Program-made: the position numbers and the translations under genes | Assembly: GCA_045546275.1 (NCBI GenBank) | Contig: JAZQCM010000036.1 | Coordinates: 1 to 57,084 of the forward strand | DNA: 57,084 nt | Source of the DNA: RGIG1927 sp045546275 | GTDB taxonomy: Bacteria; Bacillota; Clostridia; UMGS1883 | Direction: 5' to 3' | Notes under the pieces: model-generated | The model's database searches: none | Seen by the model: only the letters and a program-made list of their open reading frames with translations | What the model was told of the DNA's origin: nothing | Shown here: positions 43,572 to 51,901 of the stretch, piece by piece | How the letters are laid out: each line of letters starts with the position of its first letter | Position numbering within the stretch: the stretch's first letter is position 1

Positions 43572-44897
43572 CTACTTACCTAAACAAAAATCACGGAAAA
43601 TTCTGTCCACTACTTCGTCATTTATACTCATACCCTCAGCTTCGCCTAAGGCTTCTGCCGCAAGGGAAATGTCAATTACGGTTAAATCAGAGAAAAATCC
43701 GTCTTCAAGGGTTTTAATTGCTCTTTCTATTGAGTCAAGAGCATTTCTTACAGCATCACGTTGTCTTTCGTTGGCAATCATTGCGCTGCTTTCGTCACCC
43801 TTATATAAAAGCTCGCTTATTTTTTCCTTTAATTTATCTATTCCATAGCCTTGTTTTGCACTGATTGTAATGTAATTTTCTCTTTCTTCTTCTTTTTCAT
43901 CACATTTATTCAGAACAAGGATTTTATTCTTATTTTCAACCAAGGATAAAATTTCTTCCTCCTCAGGGATAAGGCTTCTGCCGCTTTCTGTAACAAAAAT
44001 TACAAAATCGCTGTCGTCAATTAATCCTTTAGCCTTATCTACGCCAATTTTTTCAATAACATCATCTGTTTCACGAATACCAGCTGTGTCGTAAAAATTA
44101 ACAAGCACACCGTCAATGTCACAACGCCCTTCAACAACATCTCTTGTTGTGCCGGGAATATGTGTAACAATTGCTTTTTCTTCCTCTAAAAGTGTGTTCA
44201 AAAGAGAGCTTTTGCCCGCATTGGGAATGCCTACTATTGCACATTTGGCACCCGATGCCATTAAAATGCCTCTTTTTGCGCTGTTTAACATTTTTTCAAG
44301 ACGCACTTTAAAATCAAGCAATATGTTTTTAAGGGTTCCGTCCTGGAATGAATCAATATCTTCATCGGGAAAATCAGTTGAAACCTGTATCATTGCAAGA
44401 CTTTTTACAATTTCATCACGAAGTGCTATGATTTTTTCACTTAAAGAGCCCTTAAGGCGGTTAAGTGCCTCATGTGCACCCTTTTGTGTTTTAGCTTCGA
44501 TAATATCATGAACAGCTTCAGCCTGAGAAAGGCTCATTTTGCCGTTCATAAATGCTCTTTTTGTAAATTCGCCTTTATCGGCTAATCTACAACCTTTTTT
44601 TATAAGAAGGTCTAATATGGTTTCGGTTACAACAACGCCGCCGTGACAGCTGATTTCGCACACATTTTCGCCTGTAAAAGACTTAGGCGCACGAAAAACA
44701 CTGACGAGCACCTGATCTATCTCTTTTTCGCCCTCAAAAATGGTGCCGTAGAGAATAGTGTAGCCTTCAGCTTTATCAATATCCTTATTTGATTTAAAAA
44801 CCTTTTTTATAACTTCAAAGGTTTCGTCACCACTAACACGTATAACGCTTATGCCGCCTTTACCGCGGGGAGTAGCAATTGCACATATTGTATCCAT
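43572..44897 (-). CDS. mnmE: tRNA modification GTPase MnmE
   Basis: A 441-aa potassium-activated GTPase (TrmE), partner of MnmG. The N-terminal tetrahydrofolate-binding domain begins DTICAIATPRGKGGISVIR. The G domain holds GIPNAGKSSLLN (G1), DTAGIRETDD (G3) and NKCD (G4). The helical C-terminus ends in RIFRDFCLGK, the conserved C-x-G-K with the catalytic cysteine. AAGGTGG precedes the ATG. It starts about 20 bp after the terminator of the rpmH-jag operon and has no obvious promoter of its own, so partial read-through is likely. Confidence 0.98.
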   Translation of the reverse strand: MDTICAIATPRGKGGISVIRVSGDETFEVIKKVFKSNKDIDKAEGYTILYGTIFEGEKEIDQVLVSVFRAPKSFTGENVCEISCHGGVVVTETILDLLIKKGCRLADKGEFTKRAFMNGKMSLSQAEAVHDIIEAKTQKGAHEALNRLKGSLSEKIIALRDEIVKSLAMIQVSTDFPDEDIDSFQDGTLKNILLDFKVRLEKMLNSAKRGILMASGAKCAIVGIPNAGKSSLLNTLLEEEKAIVTHIPGTTRDVVEGRCDIDGVLVNFYDTAGIRETDDVIEKIGVDKAKGLIDDSDFVIFVTESGRSLIPEEEEILSLVENKNKILVLNKCDEKEEERENYITISAKQGYGIDKLKEKISELLYKGDESSAMIANERQRDAVRNALDSIERAIKTLEDGFFSDLTVIDISLAAEALGEAEGMSINDEVVDRIFRDFCLGK

Positions 44898-44918
44898 AAT
44901 AAAACCACCTTGAAAATG

Positions 44919-44949
44919 AAAAAAGGCTGTTTTGCAACAGCCTTTTTTT
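44919..44949. terminator. Bidirectional-type terminator between jag and mnmE
   Basis: AAAAGGCTGTT and AACAGCCTTTT form a stem flanked by A- and T-tracts. On the minus strand it ends the rpmH-rnpA-yidD-yidC-jag operon right after jag. Confidence 0.9.
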
Positions 44950-44951
44950 AA

Positions 44952-45701
44952 TTATTCTTCTGTTGCGACTGAAGTTTCTTCTCTCTTGTAGGAAGAGTAA
45001 TTTCTTTTGTATCCGCCTCTATTGTATCTCTGGGAATTCTTTGAGGAAACAACAATCTTTCTGTTGGGGTCTTCGCCTATGGAATATGTAGTAATATAAT
45101 CATAGGACTGAAGAGTGGAATGAATAATTCTTCTTTCGTTAGGATTCATAGGCTCAAGAGTAATGCTTCTGCCTGTTCTGGAAACAGTACCTGCAATCTT
45201 CTTAGCAAGGTTTATAAGAGTTTCTTCTCTCTTTGCACGGTAATTTTCAGTGTCAAGATTTACTCTTACATAATCATCACGATTCTTGTTATAAACAAGG
45301 GAGGTGAGATACTGGAGTGCATCAAGTGTGTCACCGCGTCTGCCTATTACAACACCCATAAGTTCACCGGAAATTTCAATGTCGAGCTTTTCTTCTGTTT
45401 CCTTAACATCTAATTTTGCATCAATACCCATTTTATTAAGGATGCTCAAAAGATATTTTTCAACATCTGTTCCGTTTTCATTTTCAACTTCATCTACTTT
45501 TACAATTTCATCGATATCAAAAGCTTCTTCGATTACTGTTACCTTTACTTTTGCTTCAGAAGCACCTAAACCAAGAAAGCCCTTGCTTCCTTTGTTTAAA
45601 ATTTCGATTTCGACATCTTCACGGGCACAATTAAGCTCTTTAAGCGCGCTTTCAACTGCTGCGTCAATAGTAACGCCCGTTTTTTCGATAAATTTAGCCA
45701 T
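44952..45701 (-). CDS. jag: RNA-binding protein Jag/KhpB (Jag_N-KH-R3H)
   Basis: A 249-aa RNA-binding protein with the Jag N-terminal domain (KGSKGFLGLGASEAKVKV, about 1-55), a KH domain with GRRGD (about 115-190) and an R3H domain (MNPNERRIIHSTLQSY). KhpB works with KhpA as an RNA chaperone affecting cell elongation and division. It ends in a charged tail with RYNRGGYKRNYSSYKRE. It lies directly after yidC, the usual order, and is followed by a terminator. Confidence 0.95.
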   Translation of the reverse strand: MAKFIEKTGVTIDAAVESALKELNCAREDVEIEILNKGSKGFLGLGASEAKVKVTVIEEAFDIDEIVKVDEVENENGTDVEKYLLSILNKMGIDAKLDVKETEEKLDIEISGELMGVVIGRRGDTLDALQYLTSLVYNKNRDDYVRVNLDTENYRAKREETLINLAKKIAGTVSRTGRSITLEPMNPNERRIIHSTLQSYDYITTYSIGEDPNRKIVVSSKNSQRYNRGGYKRNYSSYKREETSVATEE

Positions 45702-45702
45702 T

Positions 45703-46617
45703 TCAATCTCCCTTTTCGATATCTTCCGTACTTTCTTCTACATCAATAACCTGTTTAACCTGAGGCTTTTTCTTTTTCTTAAGCACAATAGGCTTCATTT
45801 TTTTAACAACAAATTCGTTTACTATAAACTGCTGAACCATCTGTGTGATAGTAGAAATAATCCAGTAAAGAGAACATCCTAAAGGCCAGGAATATGTTAT
45901 CCATGCAGTCATGATAGGCATCATAAGAAGCATTGACTTACTCATAGCTTCTGCCTGCTGAGCCTGAGGATCATTTTTAGCCTTTTCGTTCTGCTTTTTT
46001 GAAGCACTGTTCTGGCTCATTAAAGAGGATAATAATGTGAGGACAACCGCAATAACGGGAAGTATCCACATCATAATATCGCCTAAGTTTTCGCTCAATA
46101 CCTTACTTAAGTCAAAGCCTAAGAAATTAAGATCAAGGCTTGTACTTGTAATATTGAGCTTTTCCATTAATTCGGGATAAGCATTCATTTTAAGCTGGTT
46201 TGATGCAATCTGAACTGAATCAATACCAAGCTCTGTTGCAGCACTTTTAATAGCTGCCTGACTTATACCTAAAAGATAAGTATAAGGCTTGTATACAATC
46301 TGGATAAAGCCCATAAGGATAACAAGCTGTAAAAGCATAGGCATACAACCGCCTGTGGGACTGATTTCATATTTATCATAAATCTTCATCAATTCCTGCT
46401 GCTGTTTTTCCTTATTATTTGCATACTTTCTCTGTACTTCGCTGATTAAAGGCTGAACCTGCTGCATTTTAGCCATGCTTTTCTGACTCTTTACAGTAAA
46501 GGGCATAGTTACAATCTTAAGAATAATTGTAAAAATAATGATTGTCCATCCATAATTCTGCACCCAAGCGTAAAGAGGCCTGATAAAAATAGAAAGCAAT
46601 TCTGCAATAAAATCCAT
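45703..46617 (-). CDS. yidC: Membrane protein insertase YidC
   Basis: A 304-aa YidC/Oxa1 insertase of the Gram-positive type. It lacks the large periplasmic domain of the proteobacterial protein and has about five membrane helices (GWTIIIFTIILKIVTMPFT, GGCMPMLLQLVILMGFIQIV, MLLMMPIMTAWITYSWPLG). It inserts membrane proteins with or without SecYEG. Unlike many Firmicute YidC proteins it shows no lipobox cysteine at the N-terminus. The C-terminal tail is basic then acidic (MKPIVLKKKKKPQ). RBS GAAAGG precedes the ATG. Confidence 0.96.
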   Translation of the reverse strand: MDFIAELLSIFIRPLYAWVQNYGWTIIIFTIILKIVTMPFTVKSQKSMAKMQQVQPLISEVQRKYANNKEKQQQELMKIYDKYEISPTGGCMPMLLQLVILMGFIQIVYKPYTYLLGISQAAIKSAATELGIDSVQIASNQLKMNAYPELMEKLNITSTSLDLNFLGFDLSKVLSENLGDIMMWILPVIAVVLTLLSSLMSQNSASKKQNEKAKNDPQAQQAEAMSKSMLLMMPIMTAWITYSWPLGCSLYWIISTITQMVQQFIVNEFVVKKMKPIVLKKKKKPQVKQVIDVEESTEDIEKGD

Positions 46618-46643
46618 AATTACATACCTTTCACAAGTATAAC

Positions 46644-46853
46644 TTATTCAACCGGGTCATATCCACCCTTACAAAAAGGATTACAGCGCAAAATTCTCCA
46701 CGCTGCTTTACCTGTGCCTTTAATTACTCCATATTTGTTGATTGCTTCAATTGCATATAGTGAACATGTTGGGTAGAACCTGCAACAAGGCTTTTTAATA
46801 GGGGATATAAACTTCCTGTAGATTTTTATGAAAAAAATTAAAATCCTTTTCAT
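46644..46853 (-). CDS. yidD: Membrane protein insertion efficiency factor YidD
   Basis: A 69-aa protein with the family pattern of an N-terminal amphipathic helix (KRILIFFIKIYRKFISP) and conserved cysteines in KPCCRFYPTCSLYAIEAI and ILRCNPFCKGGYDPVE. It assists YidC-dependent insertion. It sits between rnpA and yidC with 1 bp to rnpA, and GAGG precedes the ATG. Confidence 0.96.
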   Translation of the reverse strand: MKRILIFFIKIYRKFISPIKKPCCRFYPTCSLYAIEAINKYGVIKGTGKAAWRILRCNPFCKGGYDPVE

Positions 46854-46854
46854 A

Positions 46855-47214
46855 TTAAACCTCTTTTAAAATCTGTTCTTTTTTAAGTATACCTGTTTTT
46901 TTCAAAATTCTTTTTAATGAGCCGTTCACCGCTTTAAAATCGGCTTCGGCACATTTACTTCGTGCTACAATTACAATATCGTAGCCAAGATACATGTTTT
47001 CTTCAGATAATCTGTAGCTTTCTCTTATAAGGCGCTTAATACGGTTACGTACAACGGCACCTCCGATTTTTTTTCCGACTGTTATACCAAGGCGGTTGCA
47101 TGAGTGTGAATTACGCTTGTAGTAAACTACAATTATATCACTGCCTATGCAGCCGCCTTTGTAATAAAGTCGCTTGAAATCACGATTAAGCTTTATAGAA
47201 AATGTGTTCTTCAT
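46855..47214 (-). CDS. rnpA: Ribonuclease P protein component
   Basis: A 119-aa protein subunit of RNase P that helps the RNA subunit process pre-tRNA 5' ends. The RNR motif region reads NRLGITVGKKIGGAVVRNRI-KR. I chose the ATG at 47214, 9 nt after AAGGA; an ATG three codons earlier abuts the SD and cannot be used efficiently. It follows rpmH by 16 bp, the conserved pairing. Confidence 0.96.
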   Translation of the reverse strand: MKNTFSIKLNRDFKRLYYKGGCIGSDIIVVYYKRNSHSCNRLGITVGKKIGGAVVRNRIKRLIRESYRLSEENMYLGYDIVIVARSKCAEADFKAVNGSLKRILKKTGILKKEQILKEV

Positions 47215-47230
47215 CAAAACCATTCCTTAA

Positions 47231-47365
47231 TTATGCGGAAAGGACTTTTCTACCTCTCTGACGGCGTCTCTTAAGAACCTTTCTACCATTTGCTGTACTC
47301 ATTCTGTTTCTGAAACCGTGATCTTTCTTTCTCTTACGATTGTTGGGCTGATATGTTCTGATCAT
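47231..47365 (-). CDS. rpmH: 50S ribosomal protein L34
   Basis: A 44-aa highly basic protein: MIRTYQPNNRKRKKDHGF, then RNRMSTANGRKVLKRR and a RQRGRKVLSA end. This is the exact pattern of bacterial L34, with Ile rather than Lys at position 2. AAGGAGG lies upstream of the ATG. It is the first gene of the minus operon beside oriC and is read from a consensus promoter. Confidence 0.97.
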   Translation of the reverse strand: MIRTYQPNNRKRKKDHGFRNRMSTANGRKVLKRRRQRGRKVLSA

Positions 47366-47426
47366 CCTTAAGCACCTCCTTCTACAATTTTAAGCAATCA
47401 TAGTGCTACCACAATAACACTACCAT

Positions 47427-47455
47427 ATTATATAGAAAGTCCAAAAGAATGTCAA
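47427..47455 (-). promoter_or_regulatory. rpmH operon promoter
   Basis: TTGACA (47455-47450), 17-bp spacer, TATAAT (47432-47427): a perfect SigA promoter on the minus strand. Confidence 0.92.
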
Positions 47456-47670
47456 TCTTTTTTTTTTAATTATTTAAAATTTCATAAAAAGTGTTGAAAA
47501 ATCTACGCTTTTTTGGTATAATAGTATATATATTTGCGGTTAAAATTGAAATGTATGCCTCACACTTTTCAACACCCTGTTTTATCGATAATATGAGGCT
47601 TTTTATACATTTTTTGATAGTTTTCCACAATTTTATTCCACCACACATTGTTAAAGAAAGGAATGATTTA
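47456..47670. other. oriC: oriC, upstream half (rpmH-dnaA intergenic)
   Basis: The 305-bp gap from 47366 to 47670 holds the two divergent promoters and three copies of a DnaA-box-like 9-mer, TTTTC(A/C)ACA: 47500-47492 (minus), 47566-47574 and 47621-47629 (plus). The first overlaps the dnaA -35. The third (TTTTCCACA) differs by one base from TTATCCACA. The assignment rests on gene context and the repeated motif. Confidence 0.7.
47494..47522 (+). promoter_or_regulatory. dnaA promoter
   Basis: TTGAAA (47494-47499), 17-bp spacer, TATAAT (47517-47522). A DnaA-box-like motif overlaps the -35, consistent with autorepression. The leader is about 140 nt. Confidence 0.85.
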
Positions 47671-48981
47671 ATGTACACCGATATTTATACTGTCTGGGAA
47701 AATGTTTTACCACTTATCGAAGCAGAAATGACAGCTGTTGGCTTTAACACATGGATAAAGCCCTTAAAACCAATTGTTATGGATGAATCAACAATTACCT
47801 TTTCAACCGAATCTGAAATTGTTAAAAACATGGTAGCAGGTAGGCACATTGACCTTTTAAAGAATGCTATTTTTGAAGTTACCGGAAGAGAATACATAAT
47901 TAACATAATAATCGGTTCAAACGTTGAATTTACACCACAAAAAAATGAAATTGATAAGTCCGACCCATTTGCAAAGTACACATTTGATAACTTTATTGTA
48001 GGCAATTCAAACCGTTTTGCCCAGGCTGCCAGCTTAGCTGTTGCCGAATCTCCTGCGTCTGCATATAATCCGCTTTTTATCTACGGCGGTGTTGGACTTG
48101 GTAAAACCCATCTTATGCACGCTATTAAAAACTACATAAAACAAAACAATCCCGATGCAAAAATAGCCTTTGTTTCAAGTGAAACCTTTACAAACGAGCT
48201 TATTAATGCACTTAAGGATAAAAGTATTGAAGCTTTCCGCAATAAATACAGAAATATGGATGTTCTTTTAGTTGATGATATCCAGTTTATTGCCGGAAAA
48301 ACAGCTACAGAAGAAGAATTTTTCCACACTTTTAACGCTTTGAAGGATTCTAACAGTCAGATTGTATTAACCTCTGATCGTCCTCCTCATGAAATTAAAA
48401 CCTTGGAAGAAAGATTAAAGTCAAGGTTTGAATGGGGATTGATTTGCGACATTGCTCCGCCTGATTATGAAACAAGAATAGCTATATTAAAGAAAAAAGC
48501 CCAGAACGAAGGCATTGATATAGACGATTCTGTTTTATCCTTTATTGCTGAAAAGGTTACAAGCAACATCCGTGAGCTTGAAGGCATTTTTAACCGTGTT
48601 GTAGCCTTTAAGGGCCTTGTTCAGGAAAATGTAACGGTTGAAAGCGTTATGAAGGTTTTAAAGGACTATTCAAACGATGGAAGAAGCATTTTAACACCTG
48701 AATATATTGTTGAATATTGTGCGAGATTTTACAATATTTCTCCCGAGAAGTTCTATTCAACATCGCATAAAAAAGATGTTTCCTTCGCAAGACAGGTTTC
48801 TTTCTATTTATGTAGAGAAGTATTAGACATTTCTCTTCAAAAAATAGGCCAGGTTTTCGGAAGAGACCATTCAACTGTTCTTTATGGTATCAACAAAATT
48901 GAAAAAGATATTGAAAAGGACAGCGCATTCAAAGAAACTATCCAGATGCTTATAAAAGATATTAAAAATGAAACTGCGTAA
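47671..48981 (+). CDS. dnaA: Chromosomal replication initiator DnaA
   Basis: A 436-aa initiator. Domain I is at about 1-80 (WENVLPLIEAEMTAVGFNTW), and the linker is short. The AAA+ domain has Walker A GGVGLGKTHLMHA and Walker B VLLVDDIQFIAGK. Domain IV carries the box-recognition signature GRDHSTVLYGINKIE. The start at 47671 is 7 nt after AAAGGA and matches family N-termini; the frame extends 60 codons upstream through the origin. It binds oriC boxes and melts the origin with ATP. Confidence 0.98.
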   Translation: MYTDIYTVWENVLPLIEAEMTAVGFNTWIKPLKPIVMDESTITFSTESEIVKNMVAGRHIDLLKNAIFEVTGREYIINIIIGSNVEFTPQKNEIDKSDPFAKYTFDNFIVGNSNRFAQAASLAVAESPASAYNPLFIYGGVGLGKTHLMHAIKNYIKQNNPDAKIAFVSSETFTNELINALKDKSIEAFRNKYRNMDVLLVDDIQFIAGKTATEEEFFHTFNALKDSNSQIVLTSDRPPHEIKTLEERLKSRFEWGLICDIAPPDYETRIAILKKKAQNEGIDIDDSVLSFIAEKVTSNIRELEGIFNRVVAFKGLVQENVTVESVMKVLKDYSNDGRSILTPEYIVEYCARFYNISPEKFYSTSHKKDVSFARQVSFYLCREVLDISLQKIGQVFGRDHSTVLYGINKIEKDIEKDSAFKETIQMLIKDIKNETA

Positions 48982-49234
48982 ATTGATACTATATAATAGG
49001 AAGAAACTACTTCTTTTTAGTGTCATATTGTTTCATTAAACGAGTGTTTTCAACAGTTTTAATGTTTTAAACAATTATAAAATTTAGTTTTTAATTGTTA
49101 TGAACAAGTTATAAACACCCTTTAAAAGCTCAGATTAAGGGCTTTATGAATGTTTTCAACACCTTTAACAGGTATTAATAATACTAATTAAAATTATATA
49201 TTTATTATTTATATAATAATTTTCGGAGGCAGTT
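48982..49234. other. oriC: oriC, downstream half (dnaA-dnaN intergenic) with putative unwinding region
   Basis: Contains two TTTTCAACA motifs (49047-49055 and 49153-49161) and TTATAAACA (49109-49117), one mismatch from the DnaA consensus. Just after the last box is a run of TA-starting trinucleotides (TAATAATACTAA, about 49174-49187) and then about 40 bp of nearly pure A/T. This order, box then trinucleotide run then AT-rich DNA, resembles the Bacillus unwinding module with DnaA-trios. A weak -10-rich tract before dnaN gives no clear promoter. Confidence 0.6.
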
Positions 49235-50335
49235 ATGAAAATTTATTGTAATGTAGAAGAACTTATCCAGGCAGTCAACATTGCTTCAAAGGCTGTAAGC
49301 AGCAAATCATCCATTCCTTACCTTGAAGGTATTTTATTGGAAGCTGAATGTGACCGCCTTTACCTTACAGGTAATGACCTTGAAATTTGTATAAAGACAA
49401 GTATTCCTTGTAATATTTCCGAAGAGGGTAAAATTGTACTTAACTGTAAAATGTTATCCGACATTATAAGAAAGCTTCCCAAGGATGTTTGTGAAATTAA
49501 AACAGAACAGAACGCAGTTATAATTAACTGTCTTAATTCCGACTATCGTATCATTGGCTTGAATGCTAATGAATATCCTTCAATTCCCGATATTGAAATT
49601 AAAAATTCTTTCAAAATTTCTTCACCTTTGTTAAAGGATATGATTTCAAGAACCTCCTTTGCAATCAGCCAGAAACTTGACCGTAAGGTTTTAACAGGTT
49701 CACTTTTTGAAATGGACGGCAATTCTCTTACAGTTGTTGCTGTTGACGGCTACAGAATGGCTTTACGTAAAGAAATTTTAGGTGAACCTTGTAAGGAAGG
49801 CAAATTTATTGTTCCAGGTAAGGCTGAAAACGAAGTTGTAAAAATTATATCCGACAATGAAGAAGATATTGTTGAGGTTGGATTCTGTGAAAATTATGCA
49901 GTTTTTGAAAACGATACCTTTACAATGATAACAAGATTAATCGAAGGAGAGTTCTTTGCTTACAAGCAGGTTATTCCTTCTGAATTCAAAATTAACACAA
50001 CTGTGGGAACAAGCGAATTTTCAAAAACTGTTTCCCGTGTTGAACCTATTATTGATGATGTTTCTAAAAACCCTGTAAGACTTATTTTAAGTGAAAATTC
50101 ATTGAAAATTAAATGTCTTACAACACTTGGCAGTGTAAATGATAAATTTAATGTTGAATATTCAGGCAGTGATTTTGAAATTGGATTTAACTATCGTTAT
50201 CTTTACGATGCAATTTCACGCTGCGGTAATGAAACAACAGTGCTTCGTATGAATTCGCCCTTGAATCCCCTTATTATTTCCGGCGAAAACGACGACTCAT
50301 ATTTATTCATGGTATTGCCTGTTAAAATTTCTTAA
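49235..50335 (+). CDS. dnaN: DNA polymerase III sliding clamp (beta subunit)
   Basis: A 366-aa clamp of normal length built from three similar domains. Typical elements are IPYLEGILLEA, the LTGNDLEICI segment, VAVDGYRMALRK and the C-terminal MNSPLNPLIISGENDDSYLFMVLPV. It forms the ring that tethers polymerase to DNA. GGAGG precedes the ATG. It is followed 11 bp later by yaaA. Confidence 0.98.
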   Translation: MKIYCNVEELIQAVNIASKAVSSKSSIPYLEGILLEAECDRLYLTGNDLEICIKTSIPCNISEEGKIVLNCKMLSDIIRKLPKDVCEIKTEQNAVIINCLNSDYRIIGLNANEYPSIPDIEIKNSFKISSPLLKDMISRTSFAISQKLDRKVLTGSLFEMDGNSLTVVAVDGYRMALRKEILGEPCKEGKFIVPGKAENEVVKIISDNEEDIVEVGFCENYAVFENDTFTMITRLIEGEFFAYKQVIPSEFKINTTVGTSEFSKTVSRVEPIIDDVSKNPVRLILSENSLKIKCLTTLGSVNDKFNVEYSGSDFEIGFNYRYLYDAISRCGNETTVLRMNSPLNPLIISGENDDSYLFMVLPVKIS

Positions 50336-50346
50336 GGATTGATTTT

Positions 50347-50559
50347 ATGGAAATTATTGAAATTACAACAGAATATATAAAGCTTGACCAGGCATTGAAA
50401 TTTGCAAATGTTGTTGAAAGCGGTGCTTTTGCAAAGGAAGTTATTGTTGACGGCTTTGTTAAAGTAAACGGCGAAACAGAAACAAGAAGAGGAAGAAAGC
50501 TTTATAATGATGATACATTTTCCTTTGATGGAAATGAGTTTGTAATTAAAAAATTATGA
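50347..50559 (+). CDS. yaaA: S4-domain RNA-binding protein YaaA
   Basis: A 70-aa protein consisting of one S4 RNA-binding domain (YIKLDQALKFANVVESGAFA, VDGFVKVNGETETRRGRKL). Homologues sit between dnaN and recF across Firmicutes and are linked to ribosome assembly. AAGGA precedes the ATG; its TGA overlaps the recF ATG in ATGA, so the two are translationally coupled. Confidence 0.93.
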   Translation: MEIIEITTEYIKLDQALKFANVVESGAFAKEVIVDGFVKVNGETETRRGRKLYNDDTFSFDGNEFVIKKL

Positions 50560-51635
50560 TTGCAGAAAAAATAGCTTTGGAAAATTTCCGTAACTATGAA
50601 AAAGAAGAAGTAAGCTTTTGTCCTGAAATAAATATTATTTATGGCAAAAACGGCTCAGGTAAAACAAATCTTATCGAAGCTTTATATTCATTTTCTTATG
50701 CCCGAAGCTTTCGTGCAAAGCCAAAGGAAATGATAAAACACGGCTGTGATTTTACTCGTTTAGAGCTTCTTTTTGAAAGTGAAGGAAGAAAACAAAGTGC
50801 AGATATTGTTTTTAATAAAGAAAACAAAAAGAAAATAAGAATAAACGAAATAAACATAACAAAAACAAGCGATTTACTGGGTAAGTTTATATGTGTTTTA
50901 TTTACTCCCGACGAATTGAGCCTTGTTAAAGAAGGTCCTGATAAAAGACGAAAATTTTTGGACACTTCCATTGCAGCATTGCGTCCGTCTTATTTTTCAG
51001 CTCTTTCGGCTTACAACACTTGTTTGAAGCAGAAAACTGCTATTTTAAAAAACGGCAATTTTAATCTTTTAGATGTATGGAATGAAAAAATGGCTGAATA
51101 TGGTGCAGTTATTGCACATTTAAGAAAAAGCTATATTGATTCCTTATCTGAAAAAGCAAAAATTGCTCAAAGTGATATTTCGGGCGGAAAAGAAAACTTA
51201 AGCGTAATTTATGCTCATTCTTATAAATTGGGTGAGAATAAAGAAGAAACAAAAAATTATATTCTCGAAAAAATTGAAGAAGTTAAAAAAAGAGAAATGG
51301 AATATAGAATTTCTCTTGCAGGTGTTCACAGGGATGATATAATTTTTAAAATTAACGGCTTCAATGCAAAAAATTACGCTTCACAGGGTCAGCAAAGAAG
51401 CATTGTTCTTTCAATGAAAACCGCACAGATGGAAATTATTAAAGAACAGCAGGATGAATATCCGCAGCTTCTTTTAGACGATGTTTTAAGTGAGCTGGAC
51501 GAGGAAAGAAGAGATTATTTTACAGAAAAAATCAAAGGTAAGCAGGTAGTTATAAGCTGTACTGACCTTAGTAATATAAATCTTAAGGATAACGCAAATC
51601 TTATAAAAATAGAGGACGGTAGGGTATGTATATAA
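50556..51635 (+). CDS. recF: DNA replication and repair protein RecF
   Basis: A 359-aa SMC-like ATPase that helps load RecA at gaps with RecO and RecR. Walker A is IIYGKNGSGKTNLIEALYSF, the signature is SQGQQRSIVLSMK and Walker B with D-loop is LLLDDVLSELDEERR. It overlaps yaaA by 4 bp and remB by 10 bp. Confidence 0.97.
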   Translation: MIAEKIALENFRNYEKEEVSFCPEINIIYGKNGSGKTNLIEALYSFSYARSFRAKPKEMIKHGCDFTRLELLFESEGRKQSADIVFNKENKKKIRINEINITKTSDLLGKFICVLFTPDELSLVKEGPDKRRKFLDTSIAALRPSYFSALSAYNTCLKQKTAILKNGNFNLLDVWNEKMAEYGAVIAHLRKSYIDSLSEKAKIAQSDISGGKENLSVIYAHSYKLGENKEETKNYILEKIEEVKKREMEYRISLAGVHRDDIIFKINGFNAKNYASQGQQRSIVLSMKTAQMEIIKEQQDEYPQLLLDDVLSELDEERRDYFTEKIKGKQVVISCTDLSNINLKDNANLIKIEDGRVCI

Positions 51636-51901
51636 ATATCGGCGGCGATAAGTTTATTTTCTGTAATGACATAATTGGTGTTTTTGACCTTGAAAATACC
51701 ACAACAAGCCGTATAACACGAGAGTTTTTAAAGCAAAGTGAAAAAAATAACAAAAGTGAAAATGCTGTAACAGATATTCCTCATTCATTTGTTGTAACTG
51801 ATGAAAAGGTTTATATTGCGCAGTCAAGCTCACAGACAATAAATAAAAGAATAGACAAAATAAAGAGAGGTAAGAACCATGGAAGAGAAAATTACCGCTA
51901 A
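51626..51901 (+). CDS. remB: Extracellular matrix regulator RemB (DUF370)
   Basis: A 91-aa protein of the DUF370 family: MYINIGGDKFIFCNDIIGVFD and TDIPHSFVVTDEKVYIAQSS are the conserved blocks. In Bacillus the orthologue (YaaB/RemB) lies at the same place between recF and gyrB; RemA/RemB are regulators of biofilm matrix genes. It overlaps both neighbours (10 and 23 bp). Given the polysaccharide and SLH genes nearby, a matrix-regulatory role is worth noting but not shown. Confidence 0.9.
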   Translation: MYINIGGDKFIFCNDIIGVFDLENTTTSRITREFLKQSEKNNKSENAVTDIPHSFVVTDEKVYIAQSSSQTINKRIDKIKRGKNHGRENYR

